Shown: positions 1 to 7,396 of the stretch, piece after piece
Layout of the letters: each line of letters starts with the position of its first letter
Position numbering within the stretch: position 1 is the first letter of the stretch
Assembly (NCBI RefSeq): GCF_051414135.1
Contig: NZ_JBLKOA010000004.1
Location: forward strand, 119,153 to 183,152
Source: Halovenus halobia
Lineage (GTDB): Archaea; Halobacteriota; Halobacteria; Halobacteriales; Haloarculaceae
Direction: 5' to 3'
Length of the DNA: 64,000 nucleotides
The notes under the pieces: model-generated
Told to the model about the DNA's origin: nothing
The model's input: only the letters and a program-made list of their open reading frames with translations
Database searches by the model: none
Made by a program: the position numbers and the translations under genes

Positions 1-1
1 G

Positions 2-229
2 ACCATCGGGCTGTTCTCACACCCGGCTGTCGTTGCCTTCTATCACGACCACGGTATCGATATCCGCGACCGCCCGGTCTGGGAGTTTCCGGTCTTCGGC
101 AGTGACGCCGAACAGATCGACAGCGAGGACCCGTTCAGAGCGAGCGCCACCTTCAGAGTCGACGGCGATGAACTCACCATTACCGTCGACGAGCAGTTCG
201 AGATCGTCGACATCGAGCCCGAACGGTAG
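2..229 (+). CDS. C-terminus of a probable winged-helix regulator (partial)
   Basis: Only the last 75 codons are present; the reading frame is open from the window edge to a TAG. The peptide has the pattern HPAVVAFYHDHG, then a WEFPVF segment and a closing beta-rich stretch (ELTITVDEQFEIVDIE). I associate this layout with the effector-like C-terminal half of haloarchaeal ArsR-type helix-turn-helix proteins (DUF7351-like), but the DNA-binding half lies outside the window, so the family call is from memory of the pattern. It ends 33 nt before the restriction enzyme gene on the same strand and could be co-transcribed with it. Confidence 0.45.
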   Translation, partial: TIGLFSHPAVVAFYHDHGIDIRDRPVWEFPVFGSDAEQIDSEDPFRASATFRVDGDELTITVDEQFEIVDIEPER

Positions 230-262
230 TATTATTCCGCGGGGCTGTCTTCTGGCTGGCAG

Positions 263-1183
263 ATGCCGATTCGTCAACACCGCCCGCCGACTGAGGAGTT
301 CGTTGCAGACTTTCTCGACACCGCAGTGCCATCGGCTATCCCGAACGACCGCTTCATCGACTGGGAGTCGCTCGCTGATGATATCGACAAATACAGCGAA
401 CAGATTGCAGCTATCACCAGTCTCGAAGACGTGAGCGAAGCGGAGTTCGTTGACGGTGTCGCGGACGCACTGATGGCCGCTGAAGATACCCGCGAGTGGA
501 TCGACTTCTACTTCGAGCTGGTTGGCGAGCGTGGCAACAAGTACAGCTCTCTCGAAGGCGTCTGGAAGTTCTACCCGATCCAGCGAGCAATCGACTCCGG
601 TGACCGCGAGAAAGCCCGTGACCTCGCTGGCGTACTTCGAGATGTCGGCCTCCAGTACATCGTAGACCAGGGAAACGTCCGCAACCACTACCGCGGCATG
701 CTCGTCGGGATGGAATCGCACGCACGGAAGAACCGACAGGGCAGTTGCTTCGAGGATGAAGTCGGTGAACGGGTCGCCGAGGCGACTGACCGACTGCGTG
801 AGGCAGGCCACGACGTGTCCTACGACGACGAGTACACGACGGCGTACAACGATGACTCTGGCCAGGAGAAGACAGTCGACTTTGCTATCTTCGAGGACGG
901 TGACCTCGCCGTCGCCTTCGAGGCGAACTGCTACAAGGTACAGGGGAGCAAACCCTCCGAAATCCGCCGGTCGTACAACCACGTCGCACAGCGAATGCGA
1001 GACGATGGCGTGGTCTTCGTCTGGATTACCGACGGACAGGGCTGGGAGTCGATGGAGAACGTACTCGCTGAATCGTACAACGACATCGTCGACGTCTACA
1101 ACCTCTCGCAGGCCGACCAGCGTCTTACCGACGACCTCGTCGCCGAATTCACCGACGCGTCGACTGCAACAGGAGGTTTATAA
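263..1183 (+). CDS. DpnII/MboI-family type II restriction endonuclease (GATC)
   Basis: The 306-residue protein has the DpnII-family signature in its C-terminal half. An Asp near residue 206 (KTVDFAIF) is followed by FEANCY near 219-224 and then by QGSKPSEIRRSYNHV. In this family the catalytic PD-(D/E)xK Lys is replaced by Asn, as in the ETNFYS...GGSK...ARSY block of DpnII/MboI, so E220-x-N222 is expected and is not damage. These enzymes cleave unmethylated GATC. The matching adenine methylase starts 24 nt downstream on the same strand, giving an R-then-M operon. The N-terminal ~130 residues are acidic and helical. Length is close to the family norm of about 290. Specificity is inferred from family and partner. 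Confidence 0.88.
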   Translation: MPIRQHRPPTEEFVADFLDTAVPSAIPNDRFIDWESLADDIDKYSEQIAAITSLEDVSEAEFVDGVADALMAAEDTREWIDFYFELVGERGNKYSSLEGVWKFYPIQRAIDSGDREKARDLAGVLRDVGLQYIVDQGNVRNHYRGMLVGMESHARKNRQGSCFEDEVGERVAEATDRLREAGHDVSYDDEYTTAYNDDSGQEKTVDFAIFEDGDLAVAFEANCYKVQGSKPSEIRRSYNHVAQRMRDDGVVFVWITDGQGWESMENVLAESYNDIVDVYNLSQADQRLTDDLVAEFTDASTATGGL

Positions 1184-1207
1184 TCCGCCACGAGCATTCT
1201 GAGGTAG

Positions 1208-2146
1208 ATGGTCAAACCGGTTCTCAAGTGGGCAGGCGGCAAGCGCCAACTCCTCGACGAAATCTATGCTCGCTTCCCCGCCGAGTACGAACAGTACCAC
1301 GAGCCGTTTTTCGGCGGTGGTGCCGTCTTTTTCGACCTCGAACCAGACGATGGAACGGTCAACGACACCAACCCTCGCCTCGTCAACTTCTATCGTGTGC
1401 TTCGAGACCATCCCGACGAACTGGTCTCACGTCTCCGGACGTTCGACGACCCCGACGCCGACCCCGACCCTGCCCAGGACTTCGTCGACGAGAACTGGAA
1501 AGGCAAAGATATCGGCGAGTACTTCTACCAGCAACGTGCCCGGTTCAATCGCCGTGCCTACGGCGACGGAGAGTGGCCCCAGACAGCCCACGACCGAATC
1601 GAAGAGGCGGCACTGCTCCTCTATCTCAACCGAACCTGTTACAACGGCCTCTACCGCGAGAACAGCAACGGCGGGTTCAACGTTCCTATCGGGCGGTACA
1701 GCGACCCAGACTGGGTGATGGCTGACCGCGTCCGCGCCGCCAGTCGCACCCTCGCCGACACCGACATCCGAAACGAGGACTTCGAATACATTCTCGAGGC
1801 CGCTCAGACGGGGGACTTGGTCTACCTGGACCCGCCATACCAGCCAATGAGTGCGACCGCGAACTTTGCCGAGTACTCCGCTGACGGGTTCGGTCGGGAA
1901 GACCAGCAGCGACTGCTGGAGACCGTCACGCAACTCGACAACGACGGTGTCTCCTTCATTCTGAGCAACAGCGGCGTGATGTACGAACTGTACGACGATG
2001 CGGGATTTCTGGTCGAAAAGGAGGGCGCAACCCGGAGTATCAACAGCGACGAAACTGCCCGGGGAGAAGTAGACGAAATCATTGCCACCAACGTCCCCGA
2101 GGAGGAACGCGGAGCACACGGGCAGGCCTCTATCGCGGATTTCTGA
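1208..2146 (+). CDS. dam: Dam/DpnM-type DNA adenine-N6 methyltransferase
   Basis: The protein (312 aa) starts with the class-alpha N6-adenine methylase layout. WAGGKRQ is at residues 8-14, and the SAM-binding loop PFFGGGAVFFD lies near 32-42. A recognition region of about 150 residues follows, then the catalytic DPPY at 208-211. Proteins with this order (DpnM, E. coli Dam) methylate the A of GATC. It directly follows the DpnII-type nuclease, so its likely job is to protect host DNA. Unlike classical DpnII or MboI systems there is no second methylase gene beside it. The start is the ATG just after a GAGGT sequence that could serve as ribosome binding site. Confidence 0.9.
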   Translation: MVKPVLKWAGGKRQLLDEIYARFPAEYEQYHEPFFGGGAVFFDLEPDDGTVNDTNPRLVNFYRVLRDHPDELVSRLRTFDDPDADPDPAQDFVDENWKGKDIGEYFYQQRARFNRRAYGDGEWPQTAHDRIEEAALLLYLNRTCYNGLYRENSNGGFNVPIGRYSDPDWVMADRVRAASRTLADTDIRNEDFEYILEAAQTGDLVYLDPPYQPMSATANFAEYSADGFGREDQQRLLETVTQLDNDGVSFILSNSGVMYELYDDAGFLVEKEGATRSINSDETARGEVDEIIATNVPEEERGAHGQASIADF

Positions 2147-2170
2147 CTGCTCGGTGTACGGTGCATCGAT

Positions 2171-3136
2171 TTAGAAGTCCCCGAGTGTCGTCTGGTTCTG
2201 TTTGATCGTCCGTGCGTCGTAGCCCTCGCTCGTCAGGTGCTCGGCGAAGGCGTCGCCGGAGCCGTGTTGGGTGTACACCTGCTCGGGGTCGGCGGCCGCG
2301 ACCAGCCCACAGAGTTCCTCGAAATCACAGTGGTCTGAGAGCGGGAAGGCCGCGTCGAAGTTGCCACGGAACCGAAAGGAGGAATCGACTGCCCATCCCG
2401 AGAAGCCGGCCGTTGCCGCGCCCGCGTTCTCCGCAAGTTGTTCGATCCAGTCGATTCTGGTCGTCGTCATCGGAAGGACGACCGCGTCGCCAGTGGTCAG
2501 GTCAGTCTCTTCGTCGTAGGAGTCCACTGGAAAGCGCACGTCGAGGTGGTCCTCGATAGCGTCGTTAACGCGCTGCACTGCGTCTGTCGTATAGACCTGC
2601 TTGCCTGCTCGGTCGGCGAGCAGTTGCAGTTTCTGTGCCCGCCCGAGCGCGTAGCCAAAGAGCAAGACTGGCTCCTCGGTCGCCGTGAGCCACTCGTCGA
2701 TGTCGGCGACGACGCTGTCGTGGTCGGGAAAGACGTACTCCGGTTCGCCGTAGGTGGCTTCGGTCACGAGCACGTCCACGTCCGGGGCCTCGAAGCCATC
2801 GAGATAGCACCGCGAGCGGGTGCAGACGTCGCCGGTGTAGCAGTACCGGGTGCCGTCGGGGTCGGTAATCACTGCGGCCCGCGAGCCAGCGACGTGGCCC
2901 GCCGGAACGAGTTCGACCCGCTCGTCCGTCGTCCGGTGGAGTGGCTCCTCCCGGCGGGCAGTGCCCAGCGCCGCGGTCAGCGCTGAGCAGACGACCGTTC
3001 GCTCGCCGGTAGGGAGGTGGTCGCCGTGGGCGTGGGAGACAATATTCACGTCGCCGTCTGGGTCGTCGGCGTCACAGACGACGCGGGTGCCGTCAGAGAG
3101 TTCGATTTCGATGCCGTCGCGGTACCGGACTGTCAC
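2171..3136 (-). CDS. Metallo-beta-lactamase-fold nuclease-like protein (mRNA 3'-end processing factor-like)
   Basis: A 321-residue protein of the Artemis/SNM1/CPSF-like metallo-beta-lactamase group. The zinc motif SHAHGDH is at residues 34-40, a second acidic block VTEATYG is mid-protein, and a late PLSDHCDF supplies another His/Asp ligand pair. Haloarchaeal relatives are usually called mRNA 3'-end processing factors or putative exonucleases; the real substrate, RNA or DNA, is not shown by sequence. There is no KH domain as in the larger archaeal aCPSF1, so this is the short form. It is convergent with the methylase (24 nt apart) and lies 37 nt downstream of gatD on the same strand. Confidence 0.72.
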   Translation of the reverse strand: MTVRYRDGIEIELSDGTRVVCDADDPDGDVNIVSHAHGDHLPTGERTVVCSALTAALGTARREEPLHRTTDERVELVPAGHVAGSRAAVITDPDGTRYCYTGDVCTRSRCYLDGFEAPDVDVLVTEATYGEPEYVFPDHDSVVADIDEWLTATEEPVLLFGYALGRAQKLQLLADRAGKQVYTTDAVQRVNDAIEDHLDVRFPVDSYDEETDLTTGDAVVLPMTTTRIDWIEQLAENAGAATAGFSGWAVDSSFRFRGNFDAAFPLSDHCDFEELCGLVAAADPEQVYTQHGSGDAFAEHLTSEGYDARTIKQNQTTLGDF

Positions 3137-3159
3137 GGTCTGCGTCTACGATCCGAACG

Positions 3160-3164
3160 AAAAA
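3160..3164 (-). terminator. Short U-tract downstream of gatD
   Basis: On the minus strand a T5 run lies 10 nt past the gatD stop codon, in the 37-nt gap before the next minus-strand gene. Archaeal RNA polymerase can terminate at U-runs without a hairpin, but five Ts is weak and read-through is likely. Confidence 0.25.
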
Positions 3165-3173
3165 GAGCGTTCG

Positions 3174-4421
3174 CTACTCCGAGACCGACCGCTCGGTGAT
3201 TTCGCCAGCTAGCGGTCGGCGCATCGTCTCCGCAATCGAGTCAGTGTTCGCCAGCGCCCACATGAGTTTGACTTTCGCGGTGCCGGGCAACAGGTCTTCA
3301 CCCTCGATGACGCCGGCGTCCAGCAGGTCACGGCCAGTGTCGTAGACACGGTCACAGACGCGGCCGTCGAGACACTGGCTCGTCATAACGACTCTGGTCC
3401 CGGAGTCGGTCAGCTCCTCGACGTGGTCGATCCAGTCTGTGTTGACGTGGCCGAGGCCAGTCCCCTCGATAACCACGCCAGCGCTGTCGGCGATAGCGTC
3501 GAGCATCGCTGGGTCGGTGCCGGGGGTGAACTTGACTAACTCGACGCTGGTTTCGAGTTCTGGTCTGATGTCGAGCTCAGTTTCGTCGCGCTTGCGGTAC
3601 TCGCGGCGAAACTCAATCTCGGTGTCGCCGCCGCCGTAGCTGACCGTTCCGAGTGGCTGCTGTCCAATCGTCTCGAAGGCGTCCCGGCGTGAGGTGTGGT
3701 TCTTTCGTGCGCGGGTGCCGCGGTGCAGTGCACAGTGGTTGTCGGACTGGCCGGCGTGCATGCAGACCAGTACCTCCGCACAGTCGCTTTTTGCGGCCTC
3801 AACTGCACAGACTGCGTTCATCACGTTATCCGAAGACGGTCGGTCCGCCGAGCGCTGGCTCCCGGTGAAGACAATCGGCACCGGCGTATCGAGCATGAAG
3901 GCCATTGCACTCGCCGAGAACTGCATCGTGTCGGTCCCGTGCATCACGACGACGCCGTCGGCACCGGCTTCGATTTCGTCGTGAATCGCGTGGGCGAGGT
4001 CCTGCCACACGTCGGGCGTCATGTTCTCCGAGAGGATGTTCGCGACGACACGACCACGGTAGTTCGCGCGGCCGGCCAGGTCCGGTACCGCCCGAAGCAC
4101 GTCTTCGGCGTCGAACTGGGCAGTCACCGCACCTGTCCGGTAATCGACCGTCGACGCGATTGTCCCACCGGTGGAGATGAGCGAAATTGTCGGGAGGTCG
4201 TCCTCGAACTCGATCTTTGAAGTGCTGTCCTCGTCCTGTGCGCTTTCGATGTCGTAGACGCCAGATTCGAGCACATCGACGGTCGCCTCCTCGCGGTCGA
4301 TGCCGACGTTGTACCCGCTCTCTAGCTTCACAACTAACTGCTCGGGCGTCGAGGAGGGTAACAGCACACCCTCGAACTCTTCGCCGCCGCGTTCGACGTG
4401 GACCCTGTCGCCTTCGTTCAT
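3174..4421 (-). CDS. gatD: Glu-tRNA(Gln) amidotransferase subunit D
   Basis: The 415 residues match archaeal GatD. A short N-terminal AnsD-like beta-barrel (1-75) precedes an L-asparaginase-like domain. The domain has the catalytic-Thr loop STGGTIAS at 83-90 and the second active-site block MHGTDTM at 160-166, with TGSQRSADRPSSDN further on. GatD releases ammonia from glutamine. Its partner GatE, which is not in this window, uses the ammonia to convert Glu-tRNA(Gln) to Gln-tRNA(Gln). The N-terminal extension and the motif set separate it from ordinary asparaginase. Separation of gatD and gatE is common in this group. Confidence 0.93.
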   Translation of the reverse strand: MNEGDRVHVERGGEEFEGVLLPSSTPEQLVVKLESGYNVGIDREEATVDVLESGVYDIESAQDEDSTSKIEFEDDLPTISLISTGGTIASTVDYRTGAVTAQFDAEDVLRAVPDLAGRANYRGRVVANILSENMTPDVWQDLAHAIHDEIEAGADGVVVMHGTDTMQFSASAMAFMLDTPVPIVFTGSQRSADRPSSDNVMNAVCAVEAAKSDCAEVLVCMHAGQSDNHCALHRGTRARKNHTSRRDAFETIGQQPLGTVSYGGGDTEIEFRREYRKRDETELDIRPELETSVELVKFTPGTDPAMLDAIADSAGVVIEGTGLGHVNTDWIDHVEELTDSGTRVVMTSQCLDGRVCDRVYDTGRDLLDAGVIEGEDLLPGTAKVKLMWALANTDSIAETMRRPLAGEITERSVSE

Positions 4422-4470
4422 GCTCCGAGCTATCGCGCGGGCAGACTTGAAACCATCCGTTCGGCTCGGC

Positions 4471-4659
4471 TCACCGAATCTCTGTCACTGCAATCGCGCT
4501 GTCTCGGTCGACGGTAATCCACTCCGAAGCCGTTGCCTTCCCATCGGGCGTGAAAATTGTGACCTCTTCGGGGTTGTCCATGTCGTCGTACAGACACTCT
4601 AGCTCGAAGTTCGGTTCGTCGGTCAGTGCGTCTTCGTCGGTTGGTTGTCGGAGAGACAT
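4471..4659 (-). CDS. Small acidic protein, DUF7511-like
   Basis: The product has 62 residues. It ends with the pattern EVTIFTPDGKATASEWITVDRDSAIAV, which resembles the core of a small haloarchaeal family I know as DUF7511: an xTIFxPDG strand, then a WIT/SADxDxxVxL block. No function is known for the family and no catalytic residues are evident. The gene sits upstream of gatD on the same strand with a 49-nt gap, so it may share its transcript. The family name is from memory and should be treated as tentative. Confidence 0.6.
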   Translation of the reverse strand: MSLRQPTDEDALTDEPNFELECLYDDMDNPEEVTIFTPDGKATASEWITVDRDSAIAVTEIR

Positions 4660-4927
4660 CAGCTAATTAGGTGGAGGATTCGTCGTCGGTTTCGTCGCGC
4701 TGCTCTGGCGGCCGGGTACGTGCGTACTCGGTGTGCGGTGCAAGCCAGCTTCCGTCAGTATTTCGTCTCATATCTACCTGATATCACCAAGAGTACTAAA
4801 TACTTTTGGATGTATGACCGCAAAATACGAAAGTCAGTTGTTGAATATACTATTACTGTCCGTAGCACACTGACAAACGCAAGGAAGGATTTGGTTCTGG
4901 TGAAAACAATAGAAAACTACTCTATGG
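4660..4927. promoter_or_regulatory. AT-rich divergent promoter region
   Basis: The 268 nt separate the minus-strand small gene from the plus-strand CBS gene and are clearly more AT-rich than their surroundings, especially 4760-4920. TATA-like stretches occur around 4795-4806 (ACTAAATACTTTT) and 4843-4853 (GAATATACTAT). An open frame beginning at 4645 crosses the region but has poor codon composition and overlaps the CBS gene out of frame, so I do not call it a gene. Confidence 0.4.
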
Positions 4928-5365
4928 ATGAATCCGTATATCGAGAGCACCATGGATTGGGAAGACATACCAGTCAGGAAGGTGATGTCCTCGCCGATAC
5001 GGGAGGCTGAGGGGAGTATGCCGGCGACAGAGGCCGCGCGACTGCTCTGTGAGGAACACATCGGCTCGGTACTCGTCCGTGGCACACCGGACGGCATTCT
5101 CACTGACACAGATATCGTACGCGCGGTCAAAGACGGCAAAGAGCCTGCGACGACCACTGTTGCGGAACTGCGGAGCAGTCCGGTCGTGACCATCGCAGTC
5201 GACGCCGAGTTACAGCACGCCGCGGAACTGATGGACGAACACAGGATCAAACGACTCGTCGTCACTGAAGACGAGGAGCCAGTCGGTGTCGTGTCGACGA
5301 CGGACCTGATTGGTTGTCTCTCTCCCGAACTGGAGGAGATAATCAGTGTCTTCGCGACGGATTAA
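4928..5365 (+). CDS. Two-CBS-domain protein
   Basis: This protein of 145 residues is a tandem CBS pair and little else. The first CBS spans about residues 14-68 (VMSSPI, GSVLV, GILTDTDIV) and the second about 78-140 (RSSPVVTI, HRIKRLVV, PVGVVSTTDLI). Such stand-alone Bateman modules bind adenine nucleotides and regulate partner proteins; the partner is unknown here. A second in-frame ATG at 4952 (MDWEDIPVRK) is an equally plausible start and would give 137 residues. Its stop codon interlocks with that of the convergent zinc-ribbon gene over 4 bp (TTAA). Confidence 0.85.
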   Translation: MNPYIESTMDWEDIPVRKVMSSPIREAEGSMPATEAARLLCEEHIGSVLVRGTPDGILTDTDIVRAVKDGKEPATTTVAELRSSPVVTIAVDAELQHAAELMDEHRIKRLVVTEDEEPVGVVSTTDLIGCLSPELEEIISVFATD

Positions 5366-5694
5366 CCCGGCAGAATGACTGTCGGCAGCACAATCCAGAA
5401 AATGATGGTGCTGATAAAGACGGCGAGAATCCCGTAGGCAGAATTCGGACTGCGGTCGTACACTTTGTAGGCGCAGTAGATCGCTGGCAACCCAGTGATT
5501 ACCGGCGTCATGAAAAACCCAAAGGCCGCAATCAGTCCGCCGCCGTACTCCCACATCGCCAGTGAGATGGTCTCCCCAGAATCAACCGGAGCACCGCAGT
5601 GGTGGCACTTGTCACTGCCACGGATGGTCTGCTTGTCACACTCCGGACAGACCGTTCCCGTTGCAGCGTCACGCTGTGGCTGTTCGCCGGCCAT
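5362..5694 (-). CDS. Zinc-ribbon membrane protein
   Basis: A 110-residue protein with an N-terminal zinc ribbon (CPEC near 16-19 and CHHC near 30-33), followed by two hydrophobic segments of about 20 residues (near 50-75 and 85-107). The likely topology is a cytoplasmic zinc ribbon anchored by a membrane hairpin. Similar double-zinc-ribbon membrane proteins are common in haloarchaea and mostly uncharacterised. It is convergent with the CBS gene and shares 4 bp with it. Confidence 0.7.
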   Translation of the reverse strand: MAGEQPQRDAATGTVCPECDKQTIRGSDKCHHCGAPVDSGETISLAMWEYGGGLIAAFGFFMTPVITGLPAIYCAYKVYDRSPNSAYGILAVFISTIIFWIVLPTVILPG

Positions 5695-5732
5695 ACATCA
5701 CGTTGGCGTCCAGCGTTGATAAGCGACTCCGT

Positions 5733-6080
5733 TCAGAGAAACTCCCGGACGTCGGAGTACCACATGTCGTGTTCGTCTGTTTCGCCGATCGCCCGGGCGA
5801 TTCTGACCGCTATCGCGTGCCAGCAGAGTTCTTCGGGGTCTTCCGCGTCGAGGTTGTACTCGGCGTCTTTGCAGGTGCAGCCGTCGTCCTCGACAACGTA
5901 CTCGTCAGCGTGGCCGACGACGACGGTAAAGTCGCGGTACTCCTTGACGCGGCCCTCGGAGACGGCCTCGATGGCCTGGTCGCCGCGGTCACCGTGCAAG
6001 CGCATGATACGGTCGACTGTGTCGGGGGTAAGCGTGCCCGCGTCGGCCAGTTGTCGTTCCCACTCGTCGACCGCTGTCAC
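5733..6080 (-). CDS. SWIM-type zinc-finger protein
   Basis: The protein (115 aa) has the SWIM zinc-binding pattern C-x-C ... C-x-H: CTCKDAEYN near residues 69-77 and ELCWHAIAV near 87-95. SWIM fingers take part in DNA or protein binding. Small stand-alone SWIM proteins are widespread in haloarchaea, with no experimentally assigned role that I know of. The N-terminal half is helical and acidic. It is transcribed divergently from the nuo operon, whose first ATG lies 201 nt away. Confidence 0.75.
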   Translation of the reverse strand: MTAVDEWERQLADAGTLTPDTVDRIMRLHGDRGDQAIEAVSEGRVKEYRDFTVVVGHADEYVVEDDGCTCKDAEYNLDAEDPEELCWHAIAVRIARAIGETDEHDMWYSDVREFL

Positions 6081-6243
6081 ACCGATGGCTATGGGAGCAC
6101 CACCCTAAATGGCGTCGGTCCGTCTGACGTCTGCCCGACGAACTGGGGGTCTCTCGCAGCTGACGGCTGAGACTGGACAATCGTGGGTGTCTGTCCGTAC
6201 TTGCCGACGAGTCCCGGGCTGAGAGCACCGAACACTGAACCCT

Positions 6244-6272
6244 TATGTGCACCGGCTTCAAACCCCCACATA
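6244..6272. promoter_or_regulatory. Inverted repeat ahead of nuoA
   Basis: The hexamers TATGTG (6244-6249) and CACATA (6267-6272) form an inverted repeat with a 17-nt spacer. The repeat ends 9 nt before the nuoA ATG at 6282. Its position overlaps the expected transcription start of a short-leader transcript, so it could be an operator. Six-base arms can also arise by chance. Confidence 0.3.
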
Positions 6273-6281
6273 GAGACTCGA

Positions 6282-6686
6282 ATGAGTGATTGGATCGCGA
6301 TTGGAGCGCTCGCGGTCGTCGCAGTGGTCATCCCGCTGTCGATGATGTTCATTTCGTGGTTGATTCGACCGAGCGTTCCGGAACAGGGTAAACGCGCCAC
6401 CTACGAGAGCGGCGAGATTCCGACGGGCAGCAGCCGCCATGTGAAGTTCAACATCCAGTACTACATGGTCGCGCTGCTGTTCGTCATCTTCGACATCGAG
6501 ACTGCCTTCATCGTCCCGTGGACGGTCATCTTCGACCGCGCAACCGGCGAGGTGGGCTTTCTGCGGGCGTTCGCGCCGATGGCGGTCTTTCTCGGACTGC
6601 TCGTCGTCGGCCTCGCGTGGGCGTGGCGCAACGGCGCAGTCGAATGGGTCCGTAGTGTGCGGGCCGAACGCCAGCGGATAGAGTAA
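6282..6686 (+). CDS. nuoA: Complex I subunit NuoA
   Basis: The 134 residues have three membrane helices (about 5-30, 62-85, 95-118) and the NuoA/ND3 loop YESGEIPTGSSRHVKFNIQYY between helices 1 and 2. NuoA is a membrane-arm subunit near the quinone site of the proton-pumping dehydrogenase. The frame is open further upstream (to 6183), but that extension has no NuoA character, so the ATG giving MSDWIAIG is preferred. It is the first gene of nuoA-B-CD-H-I. No nuoE, F or G is present, which fits the haloarchaeal enzyme that uses a non-NADH electron donor. Confidence 0.93.
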   Translation: MSDWIAIGALAVVAVVIPLSMMFISWLIRPSVPEQGKRATYESGEIPTGSSRHVKFNIQYYMVALLFVIFDIETAFIVPWTVIFDRATGEVGFLRAFAPMAVFLGLLVVGLAWAWRNGAVEWVRSVRAERQRIE

Positions 6687-6688
6687 TC

Positions 6689-7396
6689 ATGAGTAAAGAC
6701 CAACAGCTTCACGATACGCTGGAACAGGCACAGACGAACGGGTCGACCCAGTCCGACCGGATGGGGTCGGGGGCAGACGAGCGGTTCAACTCGAAACTGC
6801 GGCAGGCCTTCGGGAGTACCCCCTTCATTCTCACCAAGTTCGACAAGTTCATGAACTGGGTACGGGGGAACTCGATGTTCATGCTACTCTTTGGGATTGC
6901 CTGCTGTTCCATCGAGATGATGCACACCTACGCGACGAAACACGACCTCGACCGGTTCGGGGCCGGCGTCCCGCGGGCATCACCCCGGCAGGCAGATGTG
7001 ATTATCGTCCCGGGCACCATCGTCTCGAAGTTCGGGCCGCGGATGAAACGCGTCTACGACCAGATGCCAGAGCCGAAGTTCGTCGTTTCGATGGGCTCGT
7101 GTACGATTTCGGGCGGCCCGTTTCAGGAGGGGTACAACGTTGTCAAAGGTGTCGAGGAGATTATTCCGGTCGACATTCACGTGCCGGGCTGTCCGCCCCG
7201 TCCCGAGGCGCTGGTCTACGGCGTGCTCAAACTGCAGGAACAGATTCGCAACGGCGAGAGCGCACCGGTGACGGTCAAACCGTACGAACTCCAGCAGTTC
7301 GGGGACCTCGACCGCGACGAACTCGTCCAGGAACTGGCGAGCGACATCGACGAAGACGACCTCGTGATGCGGTACAACTGGGCTGACTCACCATGA
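6689..7396 (+). CDS. nuoB: Complex I subunit NuoB (N2 iron-sulfur subunit)
   Basis: The product has 235 residues with an acidic, low-complexity N-terminal extension of about 45. The conserved core begins with FMNWVRGNSMFMLLFGIACC. The vicinal CC, the Cys in SMGSCTISGGPF and the Cys in VPGCPPRPEAL are the four ligands of cluster N2, which hands electrons to quinone. It starts 2 nt after nuoA and its stop overlaps the nuoCD start by 4 nt (ATGA), so translation is probably coupled. Confidence 0.95.
   Translation: MSKDQQLHDTLEQAQTNGSTQSDRMGSGADERFNSKLRQAFGSTPFILTKFDKFMNWVRGNSMFMLLFGIACCSIEMMHTYATKHDLDRFGAGVPRASPRQADVIIVPGTIVSKFGPRMKRVYDQMPEPKFVVSMGSCTISGGPFQEGYNVVKGVEEIIPVDIHVPGCPPRPEALVYGVLKLQEQIRNGESAPVTVKPYELQQFGDLDRDELVQELASDIDEDDLVMRYNWADSP

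Noticed and set aside
4645..5010. 121-codon plus-strand frame ahead of the CBS gene
   Set aside because: It overlaps the CBS gene out of frame and crosses an AT-rich promoter region with poor codon composition.
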